This document shows, one piece after another, positions 38,526-48,471 of a stretch of 64,000 bases of DNA (positions are counted from its first letter, which is position 1; the number at the start of each line of letters is the position of its first letter). Origin of the DNA: Anabaena minutissima FACHB-250. Its GTDB lineage: Bacteria; Cyanobacteriota; Cyanobacteriia; Cyanobacteriales; Nostocaceae. A model generated the notes under the pieces. The model searched no databases. It was not told the origin of the DNA and saw nothing but the letters and a program-made list of their open reading frames with translations. The stretch covers positions 1 through 64,000 of the forward strand of contig NZ_JACJRG010000011.1 of assembly GCF_014697125.1 (NCBI RefSeq), written 5' to 3'. A program made the translations under genes and the position numbers.

Positions 38526-39614
38526 TCATTTCTGAGCCGCTAACCTTTGAGTAACCAACTCAGCCGCTAACTCAATTGCAGCTTTCATACTAGTAGAATC
38601 AGCAATTCCCTGACCTGCGATATCAAATGCTGTTCCGTGGTCGGGGGAAGTGCGAACAAAGGGTAAACCAATGGAAGTATTTACAGCACGGTCAAACGCC
38701 ATCAGCTTGACGGGAATTAAACCTTGGTCGTGATAAAGTGCCAAATAAGCATCGGCGGGATTTTGTCCGTGAGAATTACCATACCAAGCTTGACCAGGCT
38801 TAACCCACATTGTATCGGGGGGAATCGGCCCTTCTATCTGAAAATTGGGGCGTTTTCGCCGTTCTGACTCCAACCAGGGGATTAACCAATCCTGTTCTTC
38901 CGTTCCCAATTGTCCTTGTTCGCCACTGTGGGGATTTAAACCTGCGATCGCAATTCTCCCACTAGTTATGCCAAAATCTTGCTCTAAACACTCCACCAAT
39001 AAATCTAATTTTGTGGTTAACAACTCTTGTGTCAGGGTATTTGCTACTTGTGACAAGGGGATATGAGTAGTAGCTAATAAAGTGCGGAGTGTCCAAGCAG
39101 TATAAGGCGATCGCGCTACAAATAACATCCCAAATCTTTCAACACCAGACTTTTGGGCTAACAATTCGGTTTGTCCTGGGTAATTATACCCTGCGGACTT
39201 CCACGCAGATTTGGCAATGGGGGCTGTAACAATACCATCAAATTTACCAGATAGAGTTTGTGCGATCGCATATTCCATATAAGCAAAACTCGCCGCACCA
39301 CTGGCTGCATTCCCCGTCCCTAGAATAATTTTGCCCTCAATCTCTGTATCTAAAGGCACATCAATAACATTTAATTCATCAGGACTTGCCAAAGGTGCTA
39401 ACTTCTCAGTTGCTGTTAGTTTTTTATATATCTGTACCAACAAATCTCGATTACCTATCACAGTTAAATCACAGTTTTGACCAACTCCCGGATCTGCCAA
39501 AGCTTTTAAAATCACCTCCGGGCCAATTCCGGCTGGATCTCCCAAGGTTATAGCTAATCGTAACCGTTTTTTATTCAGTAAATTTATTCCTTTAGTTTGA
39601 TTGATTTGATACAT
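38526..39614 (-). CDS. pdxA: 4-hydroxythreonine-4-phosphate dehydrogenase
   Basis: This 362-residue enzyme of vitamin B6 (pyridoxal phosphate) synthesis oxidises 4-phosphohydroxy-L-threonine with NAD. Diagnostic motifs are [12 protein letters not shown] near the N-terminus, APIAKSAW, the metal-binding HSGEQG-type loop (NPHSGEQG), and the C-terminal [12 protein letters not shown]. Length is normal for cyanobacterial PdxA. The first about 15 residues may be dispensable. Confidence 0.95.
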   Translation of the reverse strand: MYQINQTKGINLLNKKRLRLAITLGDPAGIGPEVILKALADPGVGQNCDLTVIGNRDLLVQIYKKLTATEKLAPLASPDELNVIDVPLDTEIEGKIILGTGNAASGAASFAYMEYAIAQTLSGKFDGIVTAPIAKSAWKSAGYNYPGQTELLAQKSGVERFGMLFVARSPYTAWTLRTLLATTHIPLSQVANTLTQELLTTKLDLLVECLEQDFGITSGRIAIAGLNPHSGEQGQLGTEEQDWLIPWLESERRKRPNFQIEGPIPPDTMWVKPGQAWYGNSHGQNPADAYLALYHDQGLIPVKLMAFDRAVNTSIGLPFVRTSPDHGTAFDIAGQGIADSTSMKAAIELAAELVTQRLAAQK

Positions 39615-39898
39615 ATTTTACTAATAAACCAAGTTGCTAGGTTGAAAACTTTTACCCCAATCCCCAGCCAGCCCTCAGCCCCTATGTTAGAGATTGTCCA
39701 TCAAACTAGTTTAGAATTATTTACATAGGTCTAATCCTACTCTAGCCGTTACAAAGCTTTTGGGAGACATAGTTTATCTGAGTCTACCTAAGTCGTAAGA
39801 TTAGCAAGGATTTAGATTTGAGTCGTCAAATCTAGTCTACTGAAACAACTCAAAAATAAGAATCTACAGATCCACCATTCACAAAGGAGAATACATCA

Positions 39899-40003
39899 AT
39901 GAGCGGGGAAATGTTCAACGCAGCTATCTTGTCTTTCGGTCTAATCTTCGTCGGTTGGGCTTTGGGTGCTTTATTACTGAAAATTCAAGGTTCAGAAGAA
40001 TAA
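39899..40003 (+). CDS. petM: Cytochrome b6f complex subunit PetM
   Basis: This 34-residue peptide, [20 protein letters not shown] followed by [14 protein letters not shown], is a single transmembrane helix. It matches subunit VII of the thylakoid cytochrome b6f complex. AAAGGAG (39882-39888) is a strong Shine-Dalgarno. It is followed by a terminator hairpin, so it is a monocistronic unit. Confidence 0.95.
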   Translation: MSGEMFNAAILSFGLIFVGWALGALLLKIQGSEE

Positions 40004-40058
40004 TCCCCTTAATGAACTGTTGGCGAGAGACAAAAAGCTTTACTCTCCCTAGGGAAAT

Positions 40059-40090
40059 AGCGTGTCCGTTAACCGGACAACGCTGTTTTA
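40059..40090 (+). terminator. Likely petM terminator
   Basis: AGCG-T-GTCCG and CGGAC-AA-CGCT form an interrupted stem over a TTAAC loop, followed by GTTTTA. It is about 55 bp after the petM stop. Confidence 0.65.
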
Positions 40091-40202
40091 TCTAATCTGT
40101 ACGTATGAATGACGTTTTCCTTAAAAAGAAGTAAACTTTTGTTTACAGATATAATTCTGTTAAGATTCTTTTCATAAAAGTTTAAAATTTGTTAATACCC
40201 TC

Positions 40203-41186
40203 ATGACCTTATTAATAGTCGGTGCTACAGGCACTTTAGGAAGACAAGTGGCTCGTCGGGCGATCGATGAGGGATATAAAGTCCGTTGTTTGGTTCGCAG
40301 TGCTAAAAGGGCTGCTTTTTTAAAAGAATGGGGTGCAGAACTTGTAAAAGGAGATTTGTGTCGCCCCGAAACCCTCACAGGCGCATTAGAAGGGGTTACA
40401 GCAGTTATTGATGCTGCTACCTCCCGTGCTACAGATTCACTGACTATTAAACAGGTAGACTGGCAAGGTCAGGTAGCCTTAATCCAAGCGGCAAAGGCTG
40501 CGGGTGTAGAGCGTTTTATATTCTTTTCTATTCTTGATGCCGATCAGTACCCAGAAGTCCCACTTATGGAGATTAAGCGGTGTACTGAACTATTTTTAGC
40601 CGAGTCTGGAATAAATTACACAATCTTACGATTAGCTGGCTTCATGCAAGGGTTAATCAGCCAGTATGGCATACCTATTTTAGAAGGGCAACCTGTTTGG
40701 GTAACTGGCAATTCTTCACCGGTTGCTTATATGGACACTCAAGATATCGCCAAGTTTGCGGTGCGTGCATTGAGTGTAGCAGAAACCGAAAAACAAACTT
40801 TCCCGGTGGTAGGAACTCGTGCTTGGAGTGCAGAGGAAATTATCAATCTGTGTGAACGCTTGTCTGGTAAAGAAGCCAAAGTCAGACGAATGCCAATCAA
40901 TCTGCTGCGTACCGTGCGCCGAATTGCACGCTTTTTTCAGTGGGGATTAAATGTAGCAGATAGATTAGCGTTTACAGAAGTCTTGGCGAGTGGTAAGGCT
41001 TTAAATGCGCCAATGGATGAAGTGTATACAGCATTTGGGTTAGAACAAGAACAGACAACTACTTTAGAAGGCTACCTCCAAGAGTATTTCAACCGTATTA
41101 TGAAAAAGCTCAAGGAGCTAGACTACGAAAAAACTAAAAAGCAGAAATCTAAAAAGACTCCGTTGAAAAAAGTCAATAGTCAATAG
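40203..41186 (+). CDS. ycf39: Ycf39-like atypical SDR (NmrA-type), photosystem II assembly factor
   Basis: This 327-residue protein has an N-terminal GATGTLGRQVARRA Rossmann motif and the Ycf39 pattern (YKVRCLVRS, ILRLAGFMQGLI, YMDTQDIAKFAVRAL). Ycf39 helps deliver chlorophyll to newly made D1 with the HliC/D proteins. The C-terminal tail is Lys-rich (KKLKELDYEKTKKQKSKK). It lies 199 bp after petM on the same strand, but the intervening terminator argues for separate transcription. Confidence 0.88.
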   Translation: MTLLIVGATGTLGRQVARRAIDEGYKVRCLVRSAKRAAFLKEWGAELVKGDLCRPETLTGALEGVTAVIDAATSRATDSLTIKQVDWQGQVALIQAAKAAGVERFIFFSILDADQYPEVPLMEIKRCTELFLAESGINYTILRLAGFMQGLISQYGIPILEGQPVWVTGNSSPVAYMDTQDIAKFAVRALSVAETEKQTFPVVGTRAWSAEEIINLCERLSGKEAKVRRMPINLLRTVRRIARFFQWGLNVADRLAFTEVLASGKALNAPMDEVYTAFGLEQEQTTTLEGYLQEYFNRIMKKLKELDYEKTKKQKSKKTPLKKVNSQ

Positions 41187-41858
41187 TTATTCGGAATTGG
41201 GAATTGGGAATTGGGAATTGGAAATTGTACTTCTAGGTCGTTCGCAGTAGCGTCGCGCAGTGAAGAAATTATGCTTCTTGCTTCCTGTTCCCCTCTACTC
41301 CCCTATCACCTGTCACCTGTCACCTATGATCCAAAATGCGTAAGGGCTACCGAAAATTTGAGTCTAAAGCCCCTCCACTTCGGCAAGCTCAGTGCATCGC
41401 TTCTAGGACGGCTTTTTGGTATAATTGAATTGTCTCAGGTAGAATATCCGCCGATACAGGACGACTCAAACGAGTGCAACACGACGGGTCGGGAAACAAT
41501 AAAGACAACTCGGTGGCGAATACGAGTATAAAAATAGCTAGCGAAATCAAAAAAGTAGCACCAACCAGAAAAAAAGTATTTTTGTTCATAAACGTATCGT
41601 GGGGCGCACGAAAACGCTAGGCTTAGTATCCTAGTAAGTCTCTGGAGATTTAGCCCTCTGGGGTCAACTAAGTTAAGCTCGTTAATTGGTTCTGTTGAAC
41701 GGTTAATTGGTTTAAGCATTGCCAGCAATGGATAGTTGATTTTAAGGCGTGTCGATGAAAGAGAAAGCCTAAAAAGTGATTTTTAGAATCACTGCACTTT
41801 TAGTGCGGTGAGAACGTCAAATAAGAAAAAGCATCGCCTATTATTTGGATATTTGAGT
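41187..41858. other. Intergenic region with STRRs and possible small gene
   Basis: GGGAATT (41191-41220) and CACCTGT (about 41305-41328) tandem repeats are seen. AGTGATT...AATCACT and GCACTTTTAGTGC hairpins lie just before the NAD kinase start (about 41775-41805). Confidence 0.5.
41389..41589 (-). CDS. Possible small membrane protein
   Basis: This 66-residue frame begins MNKNTFFLVGATFLISLAIF, a convincing single transmembrane or signal segment. No Shine-Dalgarno precedes it and no homologue is recalled. A chance frame cannot be excluded. Confidence 0.3.
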   Translation of the reverse strand: MNKNTFFLVGATFLISLAIFILVFATELSLLFPDPSCCTRLSRPVSADILPETIQLYQKAVLEAMH

Positions 41859-42776
41859 GTGCCGAAAGCAGGCATTATCTACAATGACGTTAAACCGGTA
41901 GCCGTTCGTGTGGCTACCGAACTGAAAGACAAGCTAACCGCAGCCGGTTGGGATGTATGTATTACATCAAGTGTCGGTGGCATATTGGGCTATTCTAATC
42001 CTGAAAGTCCTGTATGTCACACCCCCATTGATGGTCTGACACCCCCTGGATTTGAGTCAGAAATGAAGTTTGCCATAGTCCTAGGGGGGGATGGCACTGT
42101 GTTAGCAGCGTCCCGTCAGGTCGCTCCTTGCGGTGTTCCCATTTTAGCGGTGAATACTGGTCACATGGGCTTTTTAACGGAAACATACCTGAATCAATTG
42201 CCCCAAGCAATAGAACAGGTAATGGCCGGTGAGTATGAAGTTGAAGAACGCGCCATGCTCACTGTTAAAGTCCTACGAGGGGAGTCTGTGCTTTGGGAAG
42301 CCCTGTGTTTAAATGAGATGGTGTTGCATCGAGAACCATTAACCTCGATGTGTCATTTTGAAATTGCAGTGGGTCGCCATGCACCAGTTGATATTGCTGC
42401 TGATGGGGTAATTGTTTCTACACCAACGGGTTCTACAGCTTATTCTTTAAGTGCGGGTGGCCCTGTTGTTGCACCTGGTGTACCTGTATTGCAGTTAGTA
42501 CCTATTTGTCCCCACTCTTTGGCTTCTAGGGCTTTAGTGTTTCCTGACACAGAACCAGTTAATATCTATCCAGTCAATATTCCTCGCTTAGTTATGGTAG
42601 TGGATGGTAATGGCGGCTGCTACATTTTCCCAGAGGATCGAGTATATTTGGAGCGATCGCACTACACTGTCAAATTCATCCGCCTACAACCACCTGAATT
42701 TTTCCGCATACTACGGGAAAAATTAGGTTGGGGTTTACCTCATATTGCCAAACCTGCTTCGGTAGAATTACCTTAG
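41859..42776 (+). CDS. nadK: NAD kinase
   Basis: The protein is 305 residues from the GTG at 41859 ([10 protein letters not shown]), which gives the family's usual length; the frame is open to 41808. It phosphorylates NAD to NADP. The GGDG motif ([11 protein letters not shown]) and the NEMVLHRE and [15 protein letters not shown] motifs are clear. Cyanobacteria usually carry two NAD kinases; this is one of them. A response regulator follows 71 bp later. Confidence 0.95.
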   Translation: MPKAGIIYNDVKPVAVRVATELKDKLTAAGWDVCITSSVGGILGYSNPESPVCHTPIDGLTPPGFESEMKFAIVLGGDGTVLAASRQVAPCGVPILAVNTGHMGFLTETYLNQLPQAIEQVMAGEYEVEERAMLTVKVLRGESVLWEALCLNEMVLHREPLTSMCHFEIAVGRHAPVDIAADGVIVSTPTGSTAYSLSAGGPVVAPGVPVLQLVPICPHSLASRALVFPDTEPVNIYPVNIPRLVMVVDGNGGCYIFPEDRVYLERSHYTVKFIRLQPPEFFRILREKLGWGLPHIAKPASVELP

Positions 42777-42847
42777 TCATGGGGCATTGGGCATTGGCTA
42801 TATGATCTGCATTCTCTTCCCCTATACCCCTAAAATCCCCAAAGGTT

Positions 42848-43534
42848 ATGACACCTGCTCACAGTCCTTGTGTTTTGATCATTGAAACGGATGATAGCCT
42901 AGCCAATCAGCTATCGTTTGATTTGCAAGAGGCTGGCTATGAACCTGTGTTGGCTAATGATGCAGCCAGTGGTTTGCAGTATTATCACGATCGCCAACCT
43001 GCTTTAGTGGTTCTTGACCGAATGCTTGCGGGTGAATCAGGACTTGCACTGTGTAAAAATCTCAGAAATGCTGGAATGCGATCGCCAGTGCTAATTCTCA
43101 TGGCCAGGGATACAGTTGATGACCGGGTAGCTTGTCTAGAGGCTGGTGCTGATGATTACATCCTCAAACCCTATCGCCCAGAAGACTTTTTAAAGTTAAT
43201 TCGTCTGTACCTCAAACCTGATGTTGATACTACAGAACAGTTGCGTTTTGGGGATATGGTTTTAGACTTAGCTACCCGCCGTGCGATTTACAACGGGCGA
43301 ATTGTTGATCTCACCATGAAGGAATTTGAACTTTTAAAGTTTCTGATGGAACATCCTCGTGAAGTCTTAACCCGTGAGCAAATTTTAGAAAATGTTTGGG
43401 GTTATGACTTTATGGGTGAGTCTAACGTCATAGAAGTTTACATTCGCTACTTACGCTTAAAAATCGAAGATGAAGGTCAAAAACGCCTCATTCAAACAGT
43501 GCGCGGCGTAGGTTATGTACTTCGAGAATCTTAA
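42848..43534 (+). CDS. nblR: NblR-like atypical OmpR-family response regulator
   Basis: This 228-residue protein has a receiver plus winged-helix domain. The usual acidic pocket (DD) reads IIETDD, and the conserved Thr/Ser after strand 4 is Met-Ala (ILMARDT), while the phosphoacceptor Asp (VVLDRML) and Lys (ILKPYR) remain. NblR, which directs phycobilisome breakdown in nutrient stress, is known to be active without phosphorylation and to lack pocket residues, so this fits. The assignment rests on overall pattern and could be another atypical RR. It lies close downstream of nadK. Confidence 0.75.
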   Translation: MTPAHSPCVLIIETDDSLANQLSFDLQEAGYEPVLANDAASGLQYYHDRQPALVVLDRMLAGESGLALCKNLRNAGMRSPVLILMARDTVDDRVACLEAGADDYILKPYRPEDFLKLIRLYLKPDVDTTEQLRFGDMVLDLATRRAIYNGRIVDLTMKEFELLKFLMEHPREVLTREQILENVWGYDFMGESNVIEVYIRYLRLKIEDEGQKRLIQTVRGVGYVLRES

Positions 43535-43851
43535 ATAGTGCTGAGTGCTGAGTGCTGAGTGCTGAGTGCTGTTAGCGGTAGCGGGGCGTTTAGCCCGTGC
43601 TGAGTGCTGAGTGCTGAGTAGTGAGTGCTGAGTGCTGTTAGCGGAAGCGGGGCGTTTAGCCCGTGCTGAGTGCTGAGTGGTGAATGCGTTAGCGGTAGCA
43701 AGGCGTTTAGCCGATGCTGAGTGTCTTTAATTTTGAATTTTGTAGGCGCAAGACTTGCCGTAGGCTATTTTGAATTCTGAATTATAAAGCATGGGCTATT
43801 TGTGAGAAATTTCTGTAAAATCGAAATCTAAATTAGCAAATTAAAAATTGT
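43535..43851. repeat. STRR array with TTAGCGG insert units
   Basis: Multiple GCTGAGT heptamers (starting about 43540) are interleaved three times with GTTAGCGG(T/A)AGCGGGGCGTTTAGCC-type units. A dispersed TTTTGTAGGCGCAAG repeat follows (about 43738-43752). Confidence 0.8.
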
Positions 43852-44367
43852 ATGATGCGTTGGTTAACTTTTATTCCGATGCTGCTGAGTATTTTTTTGA
43901 TGGGGTGTTCTGTGCAGTCAACAGCTAAACCTCCTGAAAAAACTGCTCAAGCACCAGTATCATCGGGGCAAACATTACCCATTTCTGCCAAGGCAATCGT
44001 TCCCAATGGTACAACGATTCAGTTGGAAGTGGCGCAGACACCTGAACAGCAATCACTCGGACTGATGTATCGCCCAGCTTTACCAGACAATCGAGGAATG
44101 CTATTTCAATTTTCCTCTGCTCAACCGGTGAGCTTTTGGATGAAAAATGTACCTGTGGCTCTGGATATGGTCTTTTTACAAAATGGTGTAGTTAAGTATA
44201 TTAAAACTTCTGCCCCGCCATGCACTAGTGAACCTTGTCCTACCTATGGCCCGAACGTACCTATTGATAAAGTCATTGAATTGCGATCGGGACGGGCGAA
44301 AGAATTAAATCTTCAGGAAGGTGATAGTATCAAAATTGAGTTTTTAGATACGCGAGGTTTACCGTAA
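43852..44367 (+). CDS. DUF192 lipoprotein
   Basis: This 171-residue protein has a lipoprotein signal peptide with lipobox LMGC (Cys near residue 19). The DUF192 domain follows, with LEVAQTPEQQSLGLMYRPAL, GMLFQF and the PC...PCPTYGP stretch. DUF192 proteins form a small beta fold of unknown role in the periplasm or exterior. Confidence 0.88.
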   Translation: MMRWLTFIPMLLSIFLMGCSVQSTAKPPEKTAQAPVSSGQTLPISAKAIVPNGTTIQLEVAQTPEQQSLGLMYRPALPDNRGMLFQFSSAQPVSFWMKNVPVALDMVFLQNGVVKYIKTSAPPCTSEPCPTYGPNVPIDKVIELRSGRAKELNLQEGDSIKIEFLDTRGLP

Positions 44368-44900
44368 TTAACCTTGGTACGGCTTATTTCACAGGTCTAG
44401 AGCAAATGGGCATTCATAAGTTTTACGTAAAAAATATATCAAGTATACGTAAAACAACAAATTTTGAGGTTACTATTTAATATAATCTCAAAAATAGTTA
44501 ATTCTACGATTTATCAGGTACAATCACAAACTAACGAATTAGATAGCTGAAAATCTTACTTTTGGCATAAGTGTAATCAGTCGTCAATAAGGCAGTATTA
44601 GCTATGGAATCTTGATTACTAGATGTGTAGTCAAAAAGCATTGTAGTAGCAAAGATAAATCCATGCTTCAGAATCACTTTTAGTCAAAATAATCGGTAGA
44701 GGAATGGCGTTAGAGCTAGAAAAAGCTGTATTTTTCTAGTTTTTACAGACGATATGCCTCCTTTTTAAGGAAATTAGCTAAATTGACTAGTGTGTTTATC
44801 CGGTAATCGTAAATTCACGGGTGAAGTAATAGTTGCAGGCTACAGATAAATGAGAAACCAATACTTGACTGTACATATTAAGGAAGGAGGTGAGTTACAA
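44368..44900. other. Intergenic region with inverted repeat
   Basis: About 530 bp without a gene. A perfect 10-bp inverted repeat (GTTTTACGTA...TACGTAAAAC) spans 44420-44455. Confidence 0.4.
44420..44455. promoter_or_regulatory. Inverted repeat, possible protein-binding site
   Basis: GTTTTACGTA and TACGTAAAAC are separated by 16 bp. It is AT-rich and too weak for a terminator; it could be an operator. The only evidence is symmetry. Confidence 0.25.
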
Positions 44901-45092
44901 ATGTCACCATCAACATATTCACGACTAATTCGTTTCTTACAGGAAGATTTGTCTATTTCCGCCGCATCTTTAGGAGTGGCGTTGCGCCATCGAGAACAAG
45001 ATCCGGGACCTTTACCGATGATTCTTTGGCAGTACGGTTTGATTACTTTAGACCAACTAGAACAAATTTATGATTGGTTGGAAACAGCATAG
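44901..45092 (+). CDS. DUF2949 family protein
   Basis: The protein is 63 residues from the ATG at 44901, which is preceded by an ideal GGAGG; the ATG at 44850 would place that site inside the gene. The body (STYSRLIRFLQEDLSISAASL...PMILWQYGLITLDQLEQIYDWL) matches the cyanobacterial DUF2949 family of unknown function. Confidence 0.85.
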   Translation: MSPSTYSRLIRFLQEDLSISAASLGVALRHREQDPGPLPMILWQYGLITLDQLEQIYDWLETA

Positions 45093-45123
45093 AATATGAG
45101 TTCTCATCAAGGAGAATCAAAGT

Positions 45124-45225
45124 ATGGCAAATCTACTCTGTCTTTTACCAAGGCTAACAGATAGAGAAGTTGATTTTTGGATTTTCTATTTATTTCCAGA
45201 CGAATTCGATAAAAGAGCGAGTTAA
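45124..45225 (+). CDS. Possible 33-residue protein ending in a terminator stem
   Basis: The frame MANLLCLLPRLTDREVDFWI... starts 31 bp after the DUF2949 stop with AAGGAG nine bases before the ATG. The stop codon TAA lies in the left arm of the terminator at 45211-45244. No homologue is known to me. The Shine-Dalgarno and position favour it being translated. Confidence 0.4.
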   Translation: MANLLCLLPRLTDREVDFWIFYLFPDEFDKRAS

Positions 45226-45248
45226 TTAGTTAACTCGCTCTTTTATTT
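45211..45248 (+). terminator. Strong intrinsic terminator
   Basis: AAAAGAGCGAGTTAA (45211-45225) pairs perfectly with TTAACTCGCTCTTTT (45230-45244) around TTAG. The A- and T-rich ends make it usable from both strands. Confidence 0.85.
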
Positions 45249-45332
45249 GAGTCAGAGGGCAAGAAGAAGAAGGAGGGGAGTGGGGAAGCAGAGGAGAACA
45301 ATTAATGCCCAATGCCCGATATTAATTACGAA

Positions 45333-45566
45333 TTACGAATTATTCTGATGATTAATTGACCAACGGTGTTCTACTGGTACAGAAGAACCTTGACAGCTTT
45401 CTTCTAAGTGCTTTTGTTGAACTACTGCTTTACGGAGAGTAATAATTAGTTGATTAACCTGATATCGCAGTTCAGGGTTATTATTGACTGCTGACATGGT
45501 TTGTCTTTCTAATAGTTGAAGTATAAGTTCGTAGTGAATAGGTGATGGTAGAGGGATTTGCTCCAT
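45333..45566 (-). CDS. DUF5340-like small protein
   Basis: The protein is 77 residues from the ATG at 45566 (MEQIPLPSPIHYELILQLLE); an ATG at 45587 is seven codons upstream. The pattern LERQT...LRYQVNQLIITLRKA resembles the cyanobacterial DUF5340 family, function unknown. Confidence 0.7.
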   Translation of the reverse strand: MEQIPLPSPIHYELILQLLERQTMSAVNNNPELRYQVNQLIITLRKAVVQQKHLEESCQGSSVPVEHRWSINHQNNS

Positions 45567-45896
45567 GTAGTTAATTGATGATTTCAATTAGGTAATTTTT
45601 TGATGTTTAATTTTTATTTGCTGTCAAGTCAATTTTGACACAATAAATAAATATTTAATACTAATTCAAAAAATAATTGCTACAAATGTAGGTTGGGTTG
45701 AAGAACAAAACCCAACGCCTCAAAGTCTTGTCTATGTTGGGGTTCACTTCGTTCAACCCAACCTACCGATCTGTTTCATTCTTTACTAAAATTGGTATAA
45801 CTGAGATTTTTAGATAATCAACTAACTAGCCCCTAGTACCGCTTATTTCTGCCAACCTATACTAAGGTGATCCTAGGTGCTAGCTCTGAATAGTTT
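45567..45896. other. Intergenic region with repeat element
   Basis: About 330 bp. No gene is seen; it contains the inverted-repeat element at 45688-45766. Confidence 0.4.
45688..45766. repeat. GTAGGTTGGGTTGAA inverted repeat element
   Basis: The ends GTAGGTTGGGTTGAA and TTCAACCCAACCTAC are perfect inverted repeats 79 bp end to end, with AAAACCCAAC inside. It looks like a small non-autonomous palindromic repeat. Confidence 0.65.
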
Positions 45897-46787
45897 TCAA
45901 GTAGACGGGGAAAATAAAAGCGCGATCGCTAATTCTGGATCTGGCTGTTTGACTAGGGATTCTCCAATTAAGACGGCGGTTGCACCAGCTTGTGATACTA
46001 AATTTAAATCTTCTGGGGTATGTAATCCTGACTCGCTCACAACTAGAATATTTTTTTCCTGTAATTGGTTACCCCTGGCGGCTAAAATTTGGCAAGTGGT
46101 TTGTAGATCAACAGAAAAATCTTCTAAATTGCGGTTATTGATTCCGACTAAAGATACACCATCTAAAGCCAATACACGGTCAAGTTCTTCAAGATTATGA
46201 ACTTCAATCAATGCTGCCATATTAAGACTCTTGGCAATTTTGAGGAAGTATTGCAAGTATTGATCGCTGAGGATAGCTGCAATTAATAAAACTGCATCCG
46301 CACCTTGCAACCGGGCTAAGTACATTTGATAAGGATAGATGACAAAATCTTTACAGAGTAGTGGCAAATCTACAGCAGTACGGACTTTAGATAGATTATC
46401 AAAGCTACCTTGAAAAAACTTAGAATCTGTCAAAACTGAAAGACAACTAGCACCACCTTGTTGATAGGATAGGGCGATCGCTACGGGGTCAAAATCTTCA
46501 CGAAATACGCCTTTACTGGGGGAAGCTTTTTTAACTTCCGCAATTAACGCTGGTTTGGTTCTACCTTGTTTTAAAGCTGCGACAAAATCACGAGTTGGTG
46601 GGGCGGTGAGTGCTTGCTTTTGCAATTCTCGCAAAGGTACTCTTTCGCGCATTTGTTCAACTTCTATTTCCTTCTCCCAGACAATTTCTTCTAGGATGTG
46701 CTGTGGTTCTGCATCTGGTACAGCAGCTTGATAGCGCAACATGGAGACATTTATAGCCGGGTTTGGTTGACGGCGACGAATTTGCAT
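45897..46787 (-). CDS. trpC: Indole-3-glycerol phosphate synthase
   Basis: This 296-residue TIM-barrel enzyme closes the indole ring in tryptophan synthesis. [44 protein letters not shown] and [10 protein letters not shown] are family motifs with catalytic Lys and Glu residues. It has the N-terminal extension seen in cyanobacterial homologues. lpdA lies upstream on the same strand, across 232 bp of repeats. Confidence 0.95.
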   Translation of the reverse strand: MQIRRRQPNPAINVSMLRYQAAVPDAEPQHILEEIVWEKEIEVEQMRERVPLRELQKQALTAPPTRDFVAALKQGRTKPALIAEVKKASPSKGVFREDFDPVAIALSYQQGGASCLSVLTDSKFFQGSFDNLSKVRTAVDLPLLCKDFVIYPYQMYLARLQGADAVLLIAAILSDQYLQYFLKIAKSLNMAALIEVHNLEELDRVLALDGVSLVGINNRNLEDFSVDLQTTCQILAARGNQLQEKNILVVSESGLHTPEDLNLVSQAGATAVLIGESLVKQPDPELAIALLFSPST

Positions 46788-46795
46788 ATTTAGTG

Positions 46796-46872
46796 CTGAG
46801 TGCTGAGTTGTGAGTGCTGAGTTGTGTTAGCGGTAGCGCGGCGTTTAGCCGGTGCTGAGTGATGAGTGCTGG
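46796..46872. repeat. STRR composite repeat
   Basis: GCTGAGT heptamers surround a GTTAGCGGTAGCGCGGCGTTT unit, as at 43540-43720. It directly abuts the MITE-like copy at 46875-47012. Confidence 0.7.
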
Positions 46873-46874
46873 GT

Positions 46875-47012
46875 GCAAAATGTTGTTTGATCCCCCTAAA
46901 TCCCCCTTCAAAAGGGGGACTTTGATTCTAGTTCCCCCTTTTTTAAGGGAGGTTAGGGGGGATCAAAATGATGGGGGATAAGGTTATCAAACTTTTGTTT
47001 ACACCGTAGCCT
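46875..47012. repeat. MITE-like element, copy 1
   Basis: From CAAAATGT to ACCGTAGCCT. It contains TTTGATCCCCCTAAATCCCCC and the inverse GGTTAGGGGGGATCAA, plus inner CCCCCTT/AAGGGGG arms. It matches the element at 56722-56857 over its whole length with scattered differences. Confidence 0.75.
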
Positions 47013-47019
47013 CTACACC

Positions 47020-48447
47020 CTAGACAATTGCTCGTTTATATGCTTCATCCAACACTTCTGATAGCGTTGGGTGGGCGTGAACTAGATGGGCTAGGGTTTG
47101 GACAGATTGACGGTTAGCGACGGCGGCGGATGCTTCGTGTATTAAGTCGGAGGCGTGTAAGCCAAAAATATGCACGCCTAAAACTTCTCCGGTATCTTTG
47201 CGGTAGATGACTTTGGCTATACCGTCGGCTTCGTTTTCTGCCAAGGCTTTGGAATTGCCTTTGAAGTAACTTCTACTGGTAGCGACTTCAAAACCTTCGG
47301 TTTGTCCTAATTCTTTCGCGGCTGTTTCAGTTAAGCCAACATAGCTAACTTCAGGATGGGTAAATGCGGCGGCGGGAATACTGCGATAATCTACTGTTCT
47401 ATCATGTCCGACCATATTTTCGACAGCGATAATACCTTGGGCTGAGGCTGCGTGTGCCAGCATCATTTTGCCGTTAGCGTCACCAATTGCCCATAAATGG
47501 GGTACAACTTCACCTGCTGATAACACTGCCATGCGATCGTCAACAGGGATAAAATTGCGGCGGTCAAGTTCTACACCCACAGATTCTAAACCAAGATTTT
47601 TGGTAGCTGGGATGCGTCCTGTGGCTACTAGGCAAGCGTCCACTTCGATGACCTCAACATCTTCTTTGGTCTTGAAATCTGCTAACTCAATCACTACAGG
47701 CGAACCGGGAATAACTTTTTTGGCGTAGATTCCCACTTTGGTTTCAATGTCGCGGGGTGTAATGAGTACCCGTTCGGCGAGTTTAGCAATATCGCGGTCA
47801 AACCCTGGCATGAGTTGATCAAGGGCTTCGATCAAGGTGATTTCACAGCCCAAAGCTGAGTAAACATCAGAGAATTCTAAACCGATGTAACCACTACCAA
47901 TAATGGCCACCCATTCCGGGAGTGTTTCTAGCTTCACGCCTTGGTCGCTGGTAAACACAGTTTTGCCGTCTACTTCAATCCCTGGGGGGACGAAGGGTAC
48001 AGAACCAGGAGAAAGAATTATATCTTTAGCGGTGATGGTTTTTTCGCCACCGTCTCCTGTCACCGTGACTTTTTGTGTGCCGGCGAGTTTACCCCAACCC
48101 CTGATAATATCGACTCCCAGGCGTTTGAGGCTGTTTGTTAAATCCCCTTGGATTTTGGAAACAAGATTATTGGCGTGATCTGCGATCGCTTGACGATCAA
48201 ATTCTACACCGCCAATTTGGATTCCCAAAGACTTCAGGTGATGGGCATCGCGCAGTTCCCGCACACGTCCAGATGCGGCTAACAACGCCTTAGAAGGAAT
48301 ACAGCCTCGGTTGACACAAGTTCCCCCCATATCGGCTGCTTCGATAATCGCTGTTTTTAAGCCGCAACTTACGGCGTGTAGGGCTGCGCCATGTCCCCCT
48401 ACACCAGCTCCTATAATTACTAAATCGTAATCAAAGTCATGACTCAC
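47020..48447 (-). CDS. lpdA: Dihydrolipoamide dehydrogenase (E3)
   Basis: This 475-residue FAD enzyme is shared by the pyruvate dehydrogenase and glycine cleavage complexes. The redox disulfide [14 protein letters not shown] is visible, as is an N-terminal FAD site ([12 protein letters not shown]) and the C-terminal His-Glu active-site loop ([13 protein letters not shown]). The start is a GTG only 24 bp from the end of the inserted tnpB gene, so its promoter may have been displaced. Confidence 0.95.
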   Translation of the reverse strand: MSHDFDYDLVIIGAGVGGHGAALHAVSCGLKTAIIEAADMGGTCVNRGCIPSKALLAASGRVRELRDAHHLKSLGIQIGGVEFDRQAIADHANNLVSKIQGDLTNSLKRLGVDIIRGWGKLAGTQKVTVTGDGGEKTITAKDIILSPGSVPFVPPGIEVDGKTVFTSDQGVKLETLPEWVAIIGSGYIGLEFSDVYSALGCEITLIEALDQLMPGFDRDIAKLAERVLITPRDIETKVGIYAKKVIPGSPVVIELADFKTKEDVEVIEVDACLVATGRIPATKNLGLESVGVELDRRNFIPVDDRMAVLSAGEVVPHLWAIGDANGKMMLAHAASAQGIIAVENMVGHDRTVDYRSIPAAAFTHPEVSYVGLTETAAKELGQTEGFEVATSRSYFKGNSKALAENEADGIAKVIYRKDTGEVLGVHIFGLHASDLIHEASAAVANRQSVQTLAHLVHAHPTLSEVLDEAYKRAIV

Positions 48448-48471
48448 GTTAGTTTCCCCGTGTGCTTCGCA

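Noticed and set aside
41211..41531. Frame of 106 codons after ycf39
   Set aside because: It translates STRR DNA and has no protein-like composition.
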